DNA from: Marinobacter daepoensis DSM 16072
GTDB lineage: Bacteria; Pseudomonadota; Gammaproteobacteria; Pseudomonadales; Oleiphilaceae
Direction: 5' to 3'
DNA: 64,000 nt
Assembly: GCF_000421165.1 (NCBI RefSeq)
Contig: NZ_ATWI01000009.1
Location: 744,001-808,000, forward strand
Made by a program: the position numbers and the translations under genes. Under the pieces are notes generated by a model. That model did no database searches. It was given only the letters and a program-made list of their open reading frames with translations, and had not been told where the DNA came from. Shown in pieces: positions 9,094-18,578 of the stretch; the stretch's first letter is position 1, and each line of letters opens with the position of its first letter.

Positions 9094-12018
9094 TCAAAGC
9101 TCCTGAATGGCCATGCCGAGGCCTTGCACAACCCCTCGGTTGTCGGGACTCGTCACAACGGCCACGTTGGCCTTATCCTGCGTCAGCCAGGTACTGGCCA
9201 CGCGCCGCAACTCGTCCAGAGTCACGCCCAGAACCCGCTCGCGGAAGCGGGCCCGCTGCTCTGCCGTGCGCCCAAACAGCTTGTTGTGGTAGGCATGGCG
9301 AGCCGCGCCTGACGGTGAGCGGGGCCGGTCCAGTTGCCCGATCACGCCAAGAATCGCTTCTTCTAACGCCTGGTGATCGTGCGTTTCGGTGTCCAGCCAG
9401 ATCAACGCGGCATCGAAATCGTCCAGAGTTTCCGCAAGCCGGGGGTCGCGGTACGAGAAGAACCGGAAAACGCCATTGACGCTGTCCTGGCCTGCGCCAC
9501 CGCCATACGCCCCGCCCTTCTCACGAATGGCCCGGTGCAGATAGCCATTACGAAGGAAACCGCCCAATACCGTCAATGCAGCCGCATCCGGGTGGTCTAC
9601 AGCGACTGTCGGATATGCCTTGGCGCAGAAATTCACCTGCGTCGACGTCAGCCAGGCTTCCTGGGTGCGATAGTCGACAGGCTCCATGGCCCACTTCTCT
9701 TCACCTTTCACATCAGCATCCGCCCAGCGGGACACCAGCTCATCCCGCATGGGCGAAAGCTGCTCTTCTTCACCGATCAGAAGAAACCGTCGGCTCTGCC
9801 CACGAATCCGGCGGTGCAACGCCTCCAGCCTGCCGCAGAACGCCGACAGGCCAGCCTCTTCCTTCAATTGCTGGTCCAGCTCCTTGGTTCCGCGGATTCC
9901 AGCAAGCCCCCCCAAACGATATGACAACCAGGCTCCTGAACTCAGCCCCTGGGCCGCAGCCCCCATGGCGAGAGCGTGGCCACTGCCAGTTACCGCCTGT
10001 TCCCGGCGTGCGCGGATCTGAGCAATGATTTCGCGAATGCGCTCTTTCTCATCAAAGCGAACCCCGTCGTAGACATCTTTCAGCAAACGGGTCAGCGCTT
10101 CACCATTCCGGGCCAGTGCCTTGCCGCTGAATATCAGATAGCCAGACATCGCTTGCACATCATCAATCTGGCCTTTGGCACTGAATGAGGCCCCGATGCC
10201 CCCCGATTCCGCGGAAATACGATCCTGCATCTGCAGGTAGTCCAGCTCTCCGCAACCCACTTCGGAAATCAAAGCGGTGTAGTAAGGTAGCAGCAACAAT
10301 TCCTCCTGCGACAGCGCAGGCAACGGCACTATAATCTGTTGATACACCAGCCCATTGGTGCCGCGCGAATAGAGAGTTGCCCCGATGTCTGCATCGTCAC
10401 GACCTTCCGGTTCCGGCATTTGCAGGGGAACATCGGCCAGACCAACCTTGGGCAGAATGGAATCATCATCCTTTCGCATCTGGCGCTCTTCCAGCTCCCG
10501 GGCACGCTGTACGATCCCGGTAACCTCATCCTCAGACAAGGCCGCCTTTCGCTGGGCCAGGGCTTCCCTGATGCTTGCCTGGCGCCGGCTCTCAAGTTTT
10601 TCATCTGGCCTCAAGGTCAGCGTTACCCGGTGGGGGTTATCCAGCAACTTCCGACGGATCAGGCCCGGCACATAGTCCGGATCTTTGATTTTCTCCCGGA
10701 GACTCACCAGCACTGGCTCCAGATCCAGAAGCTCAACCGGATCGCCGCCATGAACCATGGGCGCAATGGCACTCATGATCAATTGCAACCCATAAGGGAA
10801 CTGGTCTCCCGCTATCTCCCGCTGATGCAGCTCCAGCTGATGCAGGATCGCTTCCAGACGCTCCTGGCTCACACCGTGCTCAACCACACCCTGAAGGGTA
10901 GACTCAATCAGTTGCTCCAGCGCTTCCCGGCAATCAGGCTCGCTGCCTTCAATACCGCAGACAAACGTCATTTCCCGGTTGGAATCCTCAAGCCCACACA
11001 TGGGCGACGGTGCATGCCCCAGCTCTGTGGTCTCCAGCGCCCTCATCAAAGGAGAAGCACTGTTCTCCAGCAACACCGCAGACAACAGTTGCCCCTCAAG
11101 ATTTTCCTGAAGATCAAAACTGTGGCCCAGCAACCACCCCATCACAATATGGGTCTTACTCTCAGTACCCTCACCGTCGTTAACCGCGTATCCCTGCTCC
11201 ACACGCACCGGAGCAAACATCCGCTTTTCATCTTTGACCGGCAACTCGATATCCAGCCGATCAAACCGGCTGAGCGCAAGTTCCTCGAACTTCTCATGGT
11301 GCTCCCGCGCAGGAATGTTGCCATAGGTTGCAAAAATGGCGTTACTCGGGTGGTAGTGATGACGATAAAATTTCACCAGATCGTCATAACTCAGATCGAC
11401 AATGTGATCCGGTTCACCACCGCTGTTGTAATGGTACGTGGTCGTCGGGAACAGATGGCTGGTCAGGTTCTGCCAAAGCTGAGAGGTCGGCGCGCTCATG
11501 GCCCCTTTCATCTCGTTGTAGACCACCCCACGGTAGACGAGGTCGCTGGCGGGGTCATCCGGTTTCTCGAATTCCAGCCGATGGCCTTCCTGTGCAAAAT
11601 CCAGCGGGTCCAGCTTGGAGAAGAAAACGGAATCCAGATACACCGACAACAGGTTGTCAAAATCCTTCCGGTTCATGCTGGCAAAGGGATAGGCCGTCCA
11701 GTCACTGCTGGTAAACGCATTCATGAAAGTATTCAGGGACCGGCGGATCATCATGAAAAACGGGTCACGCACAGGATAACGTTCGCTGCCACAAAGCGCG
11801 GTATGCTCCAGAATATGAGCAACCCCCGTAGAATCCATGGGGAACGTGCGGAGCGCGACAAAGAAAACGTTTTCGTCGTTATCGGCCGCCAGGTGAAGAT
11901 GGCGGGCACCGGTTTTTTTGTGGCGGTATTCCTCCACCTCCAGGTTCAGGGTACCAATCCGGTGACTGCGAAGTTTCTCGAAAGCCGGATGGATTGCGTT
12001 GTCAGTCACTGCAGCCAT
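9094..12018 (-). CDS. Large M16C-family zinc metallopeptidase (presequence-protease/insulinase type)
   Basis: A 974-residue, four-domain peptidase of the M16 family. The inverted zinc motif HxxEH is at 68-72 (HILEH, followed by TALCGSERYP), and the distal Glu ligand is likely in VYNEMKGAM near residue 148. The size and the HTALCGS motif place it with the single-chain M16C group (mitochondrial PreP/Cym1 type), which degrades short peptides in a closed chamber, rather than with two-chain processing peptidases. No signal peptide is visible, so it is probably cytoplasmic and used for peptide turnover. ATG at 12018 has AGGA 9 bp upstream. Monocistronic. Confidence 0.92.
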   Translation of the reverse strand: MAAVTDNAIHPAFEKLRSHRIGTLNLEVEEYRHKKTGARHLHLAADNDENVFFVALRTFPMDSTGVAHILEHTALCGSERYPVRDPFFMMIRRSLNTFMNAFTSSDWTAYPFASMNRKDFDNLLSVYLDSVFFSKLDPLDFAQEGHRLEFEKPDDPASDLVYRGVVYNEMKGAMSAPTSQLWQNLTSHLFPTTTYHYNSGGEPDHIVDLSYDDLVKFYRHHYHPSNAIFATYGNIPAREHHEKFEELALSRFDRLDIELPVKDEKRMFAPVRVEQGYAVNDGEGTESKTHIVMGWLLGHSFDLQENLEGQLLSAVLLENSASPLMRALETTELGHAPSPMCGLEDSNREMTFVCGIEGSEPDCREALEQLIESTLQGVVEHGVSQERLEAILHQLELHQREIAGDQFPYGLQLIMSAIAPMVHGGDPVELLDLEPVLVSLREKIKDPDYVPGLIRRKLLDNPHRVTLTLRPDEKLESRRQASIREALAQRKAALSEDEVTGIVQRARELEERQMRKDDDSILPKVGLADVPLQMPEPEGRDDADIGATLYSRGTNGLVYQQIIVPLPALSQEELLLLPYYTALISEVGCGELDYLQMQDRISAESGGIGASFSAKGQIDDVQAMSGYLIFSGKALARNGEALTRLLKDVYDGVRFDEKERIREIIAQIRARREQAVTGSGHALAMGAAAQGLSSGAWLSYRLGGLAGIRGTKELDQQLKEEAGLSAFCGRLEALHRRIRGQSRRFLLIGEEEQLSPMRDELVSRWADADVKGEEKWAMEPVDYRTQEAWLTSTQVNFCAKAYPTVAVDHPDAAALTVLGGFLRNGYLHRAIREKGGAYGGGAGQDSVNGVFRFFSYRDPRLAETLDDFDAALIWLDTETHDHQALEEAILGVIGQLDRPRSPSGAARHAYHNKLFGRTAEQRARFRERVLGVTLDELRRVASTWLTQDKANVAVVTSPDNRGVVQGLGMAIQEL

Positions 12019-12117
12019 TAAAAAATCCTGTGTCTAGAACGATTGGAGAATTACAGGGTAACACGTAGTATCGGATACTATGCACGGAACAGACTCAACA
12101 AGGTAGCCTGCCAATTC

Positions 12118-12579
12118 ATGACAGACAGAAGCCCCGAGAAAACGCACATCGATGCCCCGGAAGTTGCCGCCTGGTGGGCGGAACGACGCGATTATCTGGA
12201 GCGAATCCGGAAAGTGCCCGACCTTCGACAGAGATTCTGGCGGGAAGTTGCCATTTACCTCCTGCGCAGGGTGCTGTGGTCCTACGGTTTTTTCCCAGTG
12301 TTTATCGCCTTCTGGCTACCCTTCGTGTTGGCCAGTTTTAACCCGGTGGTCATGGCGGGTGACCTGATACCAATGCTGCAGAGTTTTGTGGACTCCAACC
12401 CGGAAGAACAGGCTACAACCCTGAGCACCCTGTTGATTGCCTGGCTTTCAATCGGCTCCTTCTTTCTGGTCTTCGATTTTGTCTTGACGCCCTTCCGGTC
12501 GCCTTACCAATACGAAGCCGACGTCTACATGAAGTCCTGGGAACAACTCAACCATGACCAGCTTCCGGATAAAGTGTGA
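12118..12579 (+). CDS. Small two-TM protein of unknown function
   Basis: I do not recognise a family. From the ATG at 12118 the product has 153 residues: a charged N-terminal 45 residues with WWAERRDYLERIRKVPDLRQRFWRE-type helix (residues 19-43), a first transmembrane segment (about 52-74), a loop, a second segment (about 103-123) and a 30-residue acidic C-terminus. A longer reading from TTG 12043 exists but gives an implausible Arg/Tyr-rich leader. The ribosome binding site is weak. It is on the same strand as the MORN gene 114 bp downstream, with a probable promoter in the gap, so cotranscription is uncertain. Confidence 0.6.
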   Translation: MTDRSPEKTHIDAPEVAAWWAERRDYLERIRKVPDLRQRFWREVAIYLLRRVLWSYGFFPVFIAFWLPFVLASFNPVVMAGDLIPMLQSFVDSNPEEQATTLSTLLIAWLSIGSFFLVFDFVLTPFRSPYQYEADVYMKSWEQLNHDQLPDKV

Positions 12580-12693
12580 TACGACCGGCATTCTGATCAA
12601 GTCCAGACACTTTCTGTTACATAACATTGCAGACAGTGGTTAAGATGACCCAATAACAAAGCATCCGGAACGTTTGGATCAAGAGGTTTTGTC

Positions 12694-13971
12694 ATGGTCG
12701 ATTTCAGGCCACTGCTGTTTATTAACGCACTTGCCCTCATGTTGCTGGTGACCGCAGGTTTTGCATCAATTCGCCAGGATCTGACCAGCCCCCAGGTGGC
12801 CGCTCCGGCTCTGGCGCAACCACTCAAGACGTCTCCTGAAACCGAACACTCGCCGACGTCGGAAAAACTGATGGACCAATCTCTGGTACCCACAACAGAA
12901 CTCTCCGACACCGGGCCGACAGCGGCCAGGCCGGCAATCGCAATCGAAACAGCGGCGCCCTCTGCACTCAGCGAACCCGATGAGCCGGTCACCAGCCCCC
13001 CGGCCCCCCGGCCAGAACCCGCCCCCCCTGAGCCACCCACAACCGGCACTCTGGTACTACGCTCCAACGTTGTGGATGACCGGGTAACCATCAATGGCCA
13101 GCAATACGGTGCAACCCGGCTTGCTCTGCAGCTTGAACCAGGTCGCTATGACGTCCTGATTGAAAAAACCGGGCACCGACCCTGGAGCCAGTCCGTCGCG
13201 CTTCAGGCTGGTGACGAATTGACGCTTGTGGGCAAACTGGACGCCTACACCCGTGTGAGCTACAACAATGGCGAGTGGCGCGGAGGAATAAAAACCGGTA
13301 ACGGCACCTGGCAAGACGACACCGGCCTGCGCTACGAAGGCGAGTTTGTTGAGGGTGAGTTTGAGGGTCACGGCACCGCCTGGTATCCGGATGGTGGCCG
13401 ATATGAGGGAGACTGGAAACAGGGCTCGCGCCATGGCGAAGGCCTCTGGCGATCACCCGACAGCACCACCTACACAGGCCAGTTCCAGCATGATCAGTTT
13501 CAGGGCAAAGGCACGCTGACTCTGCCCGAGGGCGACATCCTGACAGGTTCCTGGGACCAGGGCAGACTGAATGGCCACGGGTCACTGACCACCGCCGACG
13601 GCATGCTTTATGTCGGCGGGTTCCGAAACGGTGAGTTTCATGGTCAGGGCGCCCTGACCTACCCCGACGGCCGATCTTACGAAGGCGAATTTTCCAACGG
13701 CGAGTTTCACGGCAAGGGCTCTGAAGTATTTGCCGACGGCAAGAAGTACGACGGGCAATACATGGAAGGCCGATTCCATGGCAAAGGATTTCTGCGCAAC
13801 CCCAATGGCAGCGCCATTGAGGCCACTTTTCGCTACGGCGAGCCTTATGGACAGGTTCGCCTGACCACAGCAGCAGGAGAAGTGTTCACGGCCCGTACCA
13901 CAGAGCCCGGCGTCTGTTACCGGGAGAAAAGCTATCGGGCGACCCAGTGCCCGAATCTGGAAGGCTGGTAA
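12694..13971 (+). CDS. Membrane-anchored PEGA and MORN-repeat protein
   Basis: A 425-residue protein with an uncleaved signal anchor or signal peptide (residues 6-25), a low-complexity Pro/Ala/Thr linker (30-116), a PEGA domain (about 117-183, including LEPGRYDVLIEKTGHRPW) and eight or so MORN repeats (about 190-390), with units such as YEGEFSNGEFHGKGS and YPDGRSYEGEF repeating every 22-24 residues. The last 20 residues carry two Cys (near 408 and 419) that could form a disulfide. The bulk should face the periplasm. MORN repeats form beta-hairpin scaffolds; PEGA is common in surface proteins. No enzymatic role is visible. The next gene, 52 bp later, is a tail-anchored response regulator. Confidence 0.85.
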   Translation: MVDFRPLLFINALALMLLVTAGFASIRQDLTSPQVAAPALAQPLKTSPETEHSPTSEKLMDQSLVPTTELSDTGPTAARPAIAIETAAPSALSEPDEPVTSPPAPRPEPAPPEPPTTGTLVLRSNVVDDRVTINGQQYGATRLALQLEPGRYDVLIEKTGHRPWSQSVALQAGDELTLVGKLDAYTRVSYNNGEWRGGIKTGNGTWQDDTGLRYEGEFVEGEFEGHGTAWYPDGGRYEGDWKQGSRHGEGLWRSPDSTTYTGQFQHDQFQGKGTLTLPEGDILTGSWDQGRLNGHGSLTTADGMLYVGGFRNGEFHGQGALTYPDGRSYEGEFSNGEFHGKGSEVFADGKKYDGQYMEGRFHGKGFLRNPNGSAIEATFRYGEPYGQVRLTTAAGEVFTARTTEPGVCYREKSYRATQCPNLEGW

Positions 13972-14023
13972 TCACCGGGGCGGTAGCACCCACGCGTTTG
14001 ATGTAACAGGTTGAGGGAATGAC

Positions 14024-15121
14024 ATGGCGATCAAAAATGCTCTGCTGGTGGACGATTCAAAAGTCGCCCGGTTTGCACTTAGCAAACTGCTTGAGAGTCG
14101 GGAAATGGAAGTCACTATGGCGGGCTCTGCCGAAGAAGCACTAGACTTCCTGCGTAATCATGGTCGGCCGGATGTGATTTTCATGGATCACCTGATGCCC
14201 GGAATGAATGGCGTGGAAGCGACAAAAGCCATCAAGAGCAACCCGGACACCGCCGACATTCCGATCATCATGTGCACGTCCAAGAAATCATCCTCCTTCA
14301 TGGATGAGGCTCGTAACTTTGGTGTTTACAACATCCTGACGAAGCCGCCCCACAACGAAGGGCTCAGCCTGATGCTGGAACAACTGGCCACCGACGTGGA
14401 ACAGGGTACGGTGCCGGAGGTCCCGCTGGAAATGAACGGCCACGAGGCGTCAGAACCGGAGGACGAGCCCATGACTCTGCCGGAAGACGCATCCGTGGAG
14501 CTGTCCCCCAGAGCGGATCAGGGCCCGAATGGCGTAGCCAACCCCAATGTCGTGCCTCTGACCAGCGACCTGATCGAGCAGATCGCCCGCTCTGCCGTAA
14601 AAACTCACATCAACAACCGGCTGCACGAACTGCTCAGTTCGCTTTTTGACGAGCAATTCGATCACCTTAAACGCGCCCTTGAGGAAACACGAAGCAAACA
14701 GGAATCTGCCATTGAAGAACGGCTGGAATCGCTTGCCGGGCTGGTCGATGAACGCACTCGCAGCCTCCGGGATGAAGTGGCCGCTGAGGTCAACCTGAGC
14801 CTGGCCCGCGAACTCGCGGCCCTGAAAAAAGAGCTGTCCAGGAATGCCGGCTTCACCCCCGAACACATGTCCGAGCTGAAAGACCACATCACCAGCGTAC
14901 AGACCATCGACACCGAATTCTGGCAGACACTGCAATCCGAGGCCATTCAGCAGGCCCACGAGATCTCCCGCGAGACTGCGGAAGATATCGCCCAACGCAC
15001 CATCGACCTGTACGTCTCTCAGCAACGCTCGGCAAATTCCCGCGTTTATGCCGTCGGACTGGCCATCAGCCTGGGCATCTTCAGCGTTGGCATCGCCTGG
15101 CTATCCGGCCTGTTCGGCTAA
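14024..15121 (+). CDS. Response regulator with coiled coil and C-terminal membrane anchor
   Basis: An unusual 365-residue response regulator. Residues 1-120 form a CheY-like receiver with acidic Asp10/Asp11, phosphoacceptor Asp55 (IFMDHLMPG), Thr85 and Lys107 (TKPP). Then come an acidic linker (125-178), a long helical region with coiled-coil character (about 180-335) and a single transmembrane helix at the extreme C-terminus (341-361). There is no DNA-binding or enzymatic output domain. It should therefore be tethered to the cytoplasmic face of the inner membrane by its tail. GAGGGA precedes the ATG. Likely co-transcribed with the PEGA-MORN gene. The gene overlaps the convergent MobA-like gene by 21 bp. 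Confidence 0.88.
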   Translation: MAIKNALLVDDSKVARFALSKLLESREMEVTMAGSAEEALDFLRNHGRPDVIFMDHLMPGMNGVEATKAIKSNPDTADIPIIMCTSKKSSSFMDEARNFGVYNILTKPPHNEGLSLMLEQLATDVEQGTVPEVPLEMNGHEASEPEDEPMTLPEDASVELSPRADQGPNGVANPNVVPLTSDLIEQIARSAVKTHINNRLHELLSSLFDEQFDHLKRALEETRSKQESAIEERLESLAGLVDERTRSLRDEVAAEVNLSLARELAALKKELSRNAGFTPEHMSELKDHITSVQTIDTEFWQTLQSEAIQQAHEISRETAEDIAQRTIDLYVSQQRSANSRVYAVGLAISLGIFSVGIAWLSGLFG

Positions 15122-15676
15122 ACGGCGGACCGCGCTTTCCCAGTCCTCAGGGGTGTCAATGTCCTGGTGCACGCCAGCAATATCAACTGGCCGCGCACCC
15201 GAGCGATTCAGAACCAGGCCAGCCCCCACATCTCCCCTGAGGGCCAGAACCTCCGGCCAGACATGCCGGGGGAGCCATGCGGGCACACCAACACGACGAC
15301 CATAACAGGCTGCCCAGGGAATCCCGGGGCTCTGCCGGGCACGACGCGCCAGCCGCTCAAGACCGCCTTCCGCCAACATAGGCTGATCAGCCAGCAACAC
15401 AAACACGCCAAGGGCCTCACCCGGCATACGCCTGATACCCGCGATCAAAGAGCTTGAAAGCCCTTCAGACCAGCGAGCATTGTAGAGCCAGCGCGAGGGT
15501 GAACAGTGGCAACGGTAGCGAATCAACGGATACCCCGCACCAGCCACAACCCAGGTATTTGAAGAGAGCAGGCGGGCCTGAGAGACCGCATGACTCAGCA
15601 GCGAGCCGCCACCGGGCAGCGGCAGCAATTGTTTGAAGCGCCCCATGCGGGCAGCCTGGCCAGCCGCCAGGACCAA
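15101..15676 (-). CDS. MobA-like NTP transferase (molybdenum cofactor nucleotidyltransferase family)
   Basis: A nucleotidyltransferase of the MobA/MocA group, which transfers CMP or GMP to molybdopterin; substrate cannot be told from sequence. Seen: [20 protein letters not shown] with the nucleotide-binding LAAGxxxRMG and the Lys, then LLADQPML (the metal-binding LxADxP) and the late GDVGAG motif. The start is unclear: the TTG at 15676 gives a normal 191 residues but has no well-spaced ribosome binding site, AGGAAGGA lying 14 bp upstream; in-frame starts further up would overlap the divergent QueD-like gene. No molybdoenzyme genes are nearby. Confidence 0.75.
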   Translation of the reverse strand: MVLAAGQAARMGRFKQLLPLPGGGSLLSHAVSQARLLSSNTWVVAGAGYPLIRYRCHCSPSRWLYNARWSEGLSSSLIAGIRRMPGEALGVFVLLADQPMLAEGGLERLARRARQSPGIPWAACYGRRVGVPAWLPRHVWPEVLALRGDVGAGLVLNRSGARPVDIAGVHQDIDTPEDWESAVRRLAEQAG

Positions 15677-15754
15677 TGCCGGAAACTGCGGATCCTTCCT
15701 GATACCATTCGTGTTTATGATGCGCCCCCAGAAACTGCTGAATGCAGCGATTTT

Positions 15755-15763
15755 TGCTAGAAT
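15755..15763 (+). promoter_or_regulatory. Extended -10 promoter of the QueD-like gene
   Basis: TGCTAGAAT gives an extended -10 (TG-n-TAGAAT). No good -35 is seen 16-18 bp upstream, which fits an extended -10 promoter. Transcription would begin about 15770, leaving a short leader of about 30 nt before the ATG at 15800. Confidence 0.45.
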
Positions 15764-15799
15764 TCCGCCATCATGCAACCTCACCACGCCGGACATCCC

Positions 15800-16654
15800 A
15801 TGAACCATCTCTTTGTCGACAACCTGACCGTCATTGACTTCGCCTATCTGGACCCCTCCCGTGGGCTGGTAGGTGAAAGCTGGATTGCCGACGTCGTTCT
15901 CGGAGGTGAGTTGGACGACCAGGGCATGGTGTTCGACTTCAGCAACGTCAAACGCACCATCAAACGGGTGATCGACGAACGGGTTGATCACCGGCTGGTG
16001 ATTCCTCGCGGCTATGAAGGTCTGCAGTGGAGTGAGGACACACCCGACACGTTCCGCTGGGCACTGACGGGCGGGGGGCATATTGAGCACACCTCTCCCG
16101 ACGAAGCCGTTGTCTGGCTTTCGTCGGACCGGGTCGTGCCGTCAGCCGTCGCCAGCCTTCTAGAAAAAGAATTGAAGGCTGTCCTGCCCGGCAACGTTAC
16201 CTCCGTTGACATCCTCCTGCGGGAGGAAGTGATTGAAGGCCCTTACTATCATTACGTTCACGGCCTGAAGAAACATCTGGGTAACTGCCAGCGCATCGCC
16301 CATGGCCACCGGTCTCCTATCCGCATCGATCGCAACGGTCATCGCGACGCGGATCTGGAGAGACGGTGGGCCAAGCAATGGCAGGACATCTACGTTGGCA
16401 CAGAGGAAGACGTCGTGCGCCGGCATGTTGGTGACGACGGGATTGCCTACATTACCTTTGAGTATGAAGCCAATCAGGGGGAGTTCGCCCTTACACTGCC
16501 GCAAAAACACGTTTACATGATGGAAACCGATACCACGGTAGAGCTGATTGCGGCCCATATCGCTGACAAGCTGAAAGCCGAGTGTCCGGAGGACAGAATC
16601 CAGGTAAAAGCCTACGAAGGCGTTGGCAAAGGCGCAATCGCCGTCAGAGCCTGA
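15800..16654 (+). CDS. Tandem 6-carboxytetrahydropterin synthase-like protein (QueD/PTPS family)
   Basis: A 284-residue protein built from two PTPS-fold halves. The second half holds the catalytic and zinc residues: His154 (VHGL), Cys163 and His168/His170 (HLGNCQRIAHGH), with the closing Glu in AYEGVGKGA (near 273). The first half has the structural pattern VFDFSNVKRTIKRVIDE and VDHRL but lacks the metal triad. Single-domain QueD enzymes (about 120 residues) make 6-carboxytetrahydropterin for queuosine; whether this double form does so or uses another pterin is open. Start taken as ATG 15800, which begins the conserved NHLFVDNLTVIDF segment; ATG 15773 is an alternative. Followed by a terminator. 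Confidence 0.82.
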   Translation: MNHLFVDNLTVIDFAYLDPSRGLVGESWIADVVLGGELDDQGMVFDFSNVKRTIKRVIDERVDHRLVIPRGYEGLQWSEDTPDTFRWALTGGGHIEHTSPDEAVVWLSSDRVVPSAVASLLEKELKAVLPGNVTSVDILLREEVIEGPYYHYVHGLKKHLGNCQRIAHGHRSPIRIDRNGHRDADLERRWAKQWQDIYVGTEEDVVRRHVGDDGIAYITFEYEANQGEFALTLPQKHVYMMETDTTVELIAAHIADKLKAECPEDRIQVKAYEGVGKGAIAVRA

Positions 16655-16716
16655 TCACTCATGGGCCCCTGGCGAGATCAGGGGCCCAAAGCCAGCTCTC
16701 CAAGAACATCAGACAC

Positions 16717-16745
16717 AAAAAAACCGCCCGAAGGCGGTTTTTTTG
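16717..16745. terminator. Bidirectional terminator between the QueD-like gene and tRNA-Glu
   Basis: Seven A, a 5-bp GC stem (16724-16728 with 16733-16737, loop CGAA) and seven T. It can end the QueD-like transcript on the plus strand and the tRNA-Ala/tRNA-Glu transcript on the minus strand. Confidence 0.9.
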
Positions 16746-16780
16746 ATGGCTATCCGGTGGACTAAACCGTCAAGCCTAAT

Positions 16781-16856
16781 TGGCGTCCCCTAGGGGGTTC
16801 GAACCCCTGTTGCCGCCGTGAAAGGGCGGAGTCCTAGGCCACTAGACGAAGGGGAC
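16781..16856 (-). tRNA. tRNA-Glu (anticodon TTC)
   Basis: A 76-nt cloverleaf on the minus strand with acceptor stem GTCCCCT/AGGGGAC, anticodon loop CTTTCAC (anticodon TTC), TTCGAAC T-loop and an encoded CCA end. It is the second gene of a two-tRNA transcript and lies downstream of gltX, which encodes the enzyme that charges it. Confidence 0.97.
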
Positions 16857-16863
16857 TAGAAAT

Positions 16864-16939
16864 TGGTGGAGCCAAGCGGGATCGAACCGCTGACCTCAAC
16901 ACTGCCAGTGTTGCGCTCTCCCAGCTGAGCTATGGCCCC
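16864..16939 (-). tRNA. tRNA-Ala (anticodon GGC)
   Basis: A 76-nt cloverleaf on the minus strand starting GGGGCCATAGCTCAG, anticodon stem-loop with loop CTGGCAG (anticodon GGC), TTCGATC T-loop and an encoded CCA. First gene of the pair; 7 bp separate it from tRNA-Glu. Confidence 0.97.
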
Positions 16940-16952
16940 TCAACGGCTGCGT

Positions 16953-16981
16953 ATATTAAGGATCCGCCCCCGGGGCGTCAA
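16953..16981 (-). promoter_or_regulatory. Stable-RNA promoter for tRNA-Ala/tRNA-Glu
   Basis: On the minus strand TTGACG (16981-16976) and TAATAT (16958-16953) are separated by exactly 17 bp, giving 5/6 and 4-5/6 matches to the sigma-70 boxes. The spacer is very GC-rich. The start would fall about 8 bp before mature tRNA-Ala. The pair therefore need not depend on gltX transcription. Confidence 0.75.
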
Positions 16982-17055
16982 CCGTTAATTTCCACTTTTT
17001 TTCATTTTTCTGAACATCCCTGTCCGGCGCGTTTATTTCTTGACCAAACCGCTCA

Positions 17056-18537
17056 TCAAATATCCAGAGCAGCGTATTCCTTCTCTACTTTCTTGGTTTC
17101 CTTCTTGGAAAAGCCACCCATCACGTCAAGCGCATGGCGCAATCGGGAGCGGGTCATGTCAGGCCCCAGCAAAGCCATGGAATCCATCACCGACCAGGAG
17201 TTCGGCGTACCGGCAATGGCCACGAAGATCGAGAACATGAAATCCCCCATCTTCAGGTCCATCGCCTTGGCCAGAGCCTTGATGTCCGCAAAAATGGTTT
17301 CCTTGCTCCAGTGGCGCTGCGCCTCCAGTCTCCATAGGGCAAACTGCAGCACCCGCTTGATCTGACCTTCATCCAACTTGTTATGAGCAAAATCTTCCGG
17401 CGTCAGGTTTAACAGACCACTGAACATGAACTGGGCCATTGGCGCCACATCCGAGAATACGTCCGCCCTGCCCTTGATGTGAGGAACTAAAGCTTTCAGG
17501 GCGTCTTCGTTAAACCACCAGTTCTGCATGCGCGCCATGAACTGCTCATCGGTCAGCTCTTCCCGGATCCACTGGCCGTTCAACCAACGAAGCTTTTCAA
17601 CATCGAACACCGGCCCACCAAGAGAAACACGCTGAATGTCGAAGTTTTCGATCATTTCATCCAGGGAGAACTTCTCACGCTCGTCCGGCATCGACCATCC
17701 CATACGACCCAGATAGTTGGTCACAGCCTCCGGCATGAACCCCATGCGCTCGTAGAAGTTGATGCTGGTCGGATTTTTACGCTTGGACAACTTGCTCTTA
17801 TCCGGGTTACGCAGCAGCGGCAAATGGCACAGCTCCGGCATGTCCCAGCCAAAGTACTGGTACAGGAGTTTGTGCTTGGGTGCCGAGTTAATCCACTCTT
17901 CACCACGCAAGACATGGGTAATCCCCATCAGGTGGTCATCCACCACGTTCGCCAGATGATAAGTCGGCATCCCGTCTGACTTGAGCAGGATCTGGCAATC
18001 CACCTGCGCCCAGTCAATCTCGATGGTGCCCCGAAGCATGTCCTGAATCTCACACACACCCTGGTCTGGCACCTTCATCCGAATGACGTAGGACTCCCCT
18101 GCATCCAGACGGCGCTTTACTTCCTCTTCCGGCAACTCCAGGTCGCCCTTGATGCCAGGGTTCAGCCCCTGAGCCTTCCGCTCTTCACGAATCGCATCGA
18201 GCGCTTCCGGCGTCCGGAAACAATAAAACGCGTGGCCAGCGGTCACCAGGTCTTCAGCGTACTGGGCATACATATGCTTACGCTCTGACTGGCGGTAAGG
18301 GCCATGGGGGCCGCCCACATCAGGGCCCTCGTCCCAATTGAGACCAAGCCAGCGCAAGGCCGTAAGAATGTCATGTTCAGATTCTGCGGTACTGCGCGCC
18401 TGGTCTGTATCTTCGATGCGGAGAATGAACTGGCCGCCGTGCTGACGTGCAAAACACAGGTTAAACAAGGCCACGTAGGCGGTACCAACGTGAGGGTCAC
18501 CCGTGGGCGACGGAGCAATTCGAGTGCGTACTGTCAT
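17056..18537 (-). CDS. gltX: Glutamyl-tRNA synthetase
   Basis: A class I aminoacyl-tRNA synthetase of 493 residues that charges tRNA-Glu in the cytoplasm. HIGH signature is HVGT at 16-19 (within [13 protein letters not shown]) and the KMSKS loop is KLSKR at 249-253. The glutamate and tRNA-binding segments (RIEDTDQAR, GxxYxC FRT) are in place, and the helical anticodon-binding domain follows. ATG at 18537. A clear TATAAT lies about 40 bp upstream on the minus strand. Unusual only in standing directly upstream of a tRNA-Glu gene. Confidence 0.97.
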   Translation of the reverse strand: MTVRTRIAPSPTGDPHVGTAYVALFNLCFARQHGGQFILRIEDTDQARSTAESEHDILTALRWLGLNWDEGPDVGGPHGPYRQSERKHMYAQYAEDLVTAGHAFYCFRTPEALDAIREERKAQGLNPGIKGDLELPEEEVKRRLDAGESYVIRMKVPDQGVCEIQDMLRGTIEIDWAQVDCQILLKSDGMPTYHLANVVDDHLMGITHVLRGEEWINSAPKHKLLYQYFGWDMPELCHLPLLRNPDKSKLSKRKNPTSINFYERMGFMPEAVTNYLGRMGWSMPDEREKFSLDEMIENFDIQRVSLGGPVFDVEKLRWLNGQWIREELTDEQFMARMQNWWFNEDALKALVPHIKGRADVFSDVAPMAQFMFSGLLNLTPEDFAHNKLDEGQIKRVLQFALWRLEAQRHWSKETIFADIKALAKAMDLKMGDFMFSIFVAIAGTPNSWSVMDSMALLGPDMTRSRLRHALDVMGGFSKKETKKVEKEYAALDI

Positions 18538-18578
18538 GAAACCATCCTGAAAATATGTGGCCGATGTGTAAGAGGCGC

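Noticed and set aside
10339..12021. A 560-codon plus-strand open frame opposite the M16 peptidase gene
   Set aside because: It is an antisense shadow: no family features, no ribosome binding site, and the minus strand encodes an unmistakable HxxEH peptidase over the same bases.
13240..13870. DNA repeat array
   Set aside because: The periodicity is from MORN protein repeats; the DNA copies are diverged and in frame, not a CRISPR or satellite.
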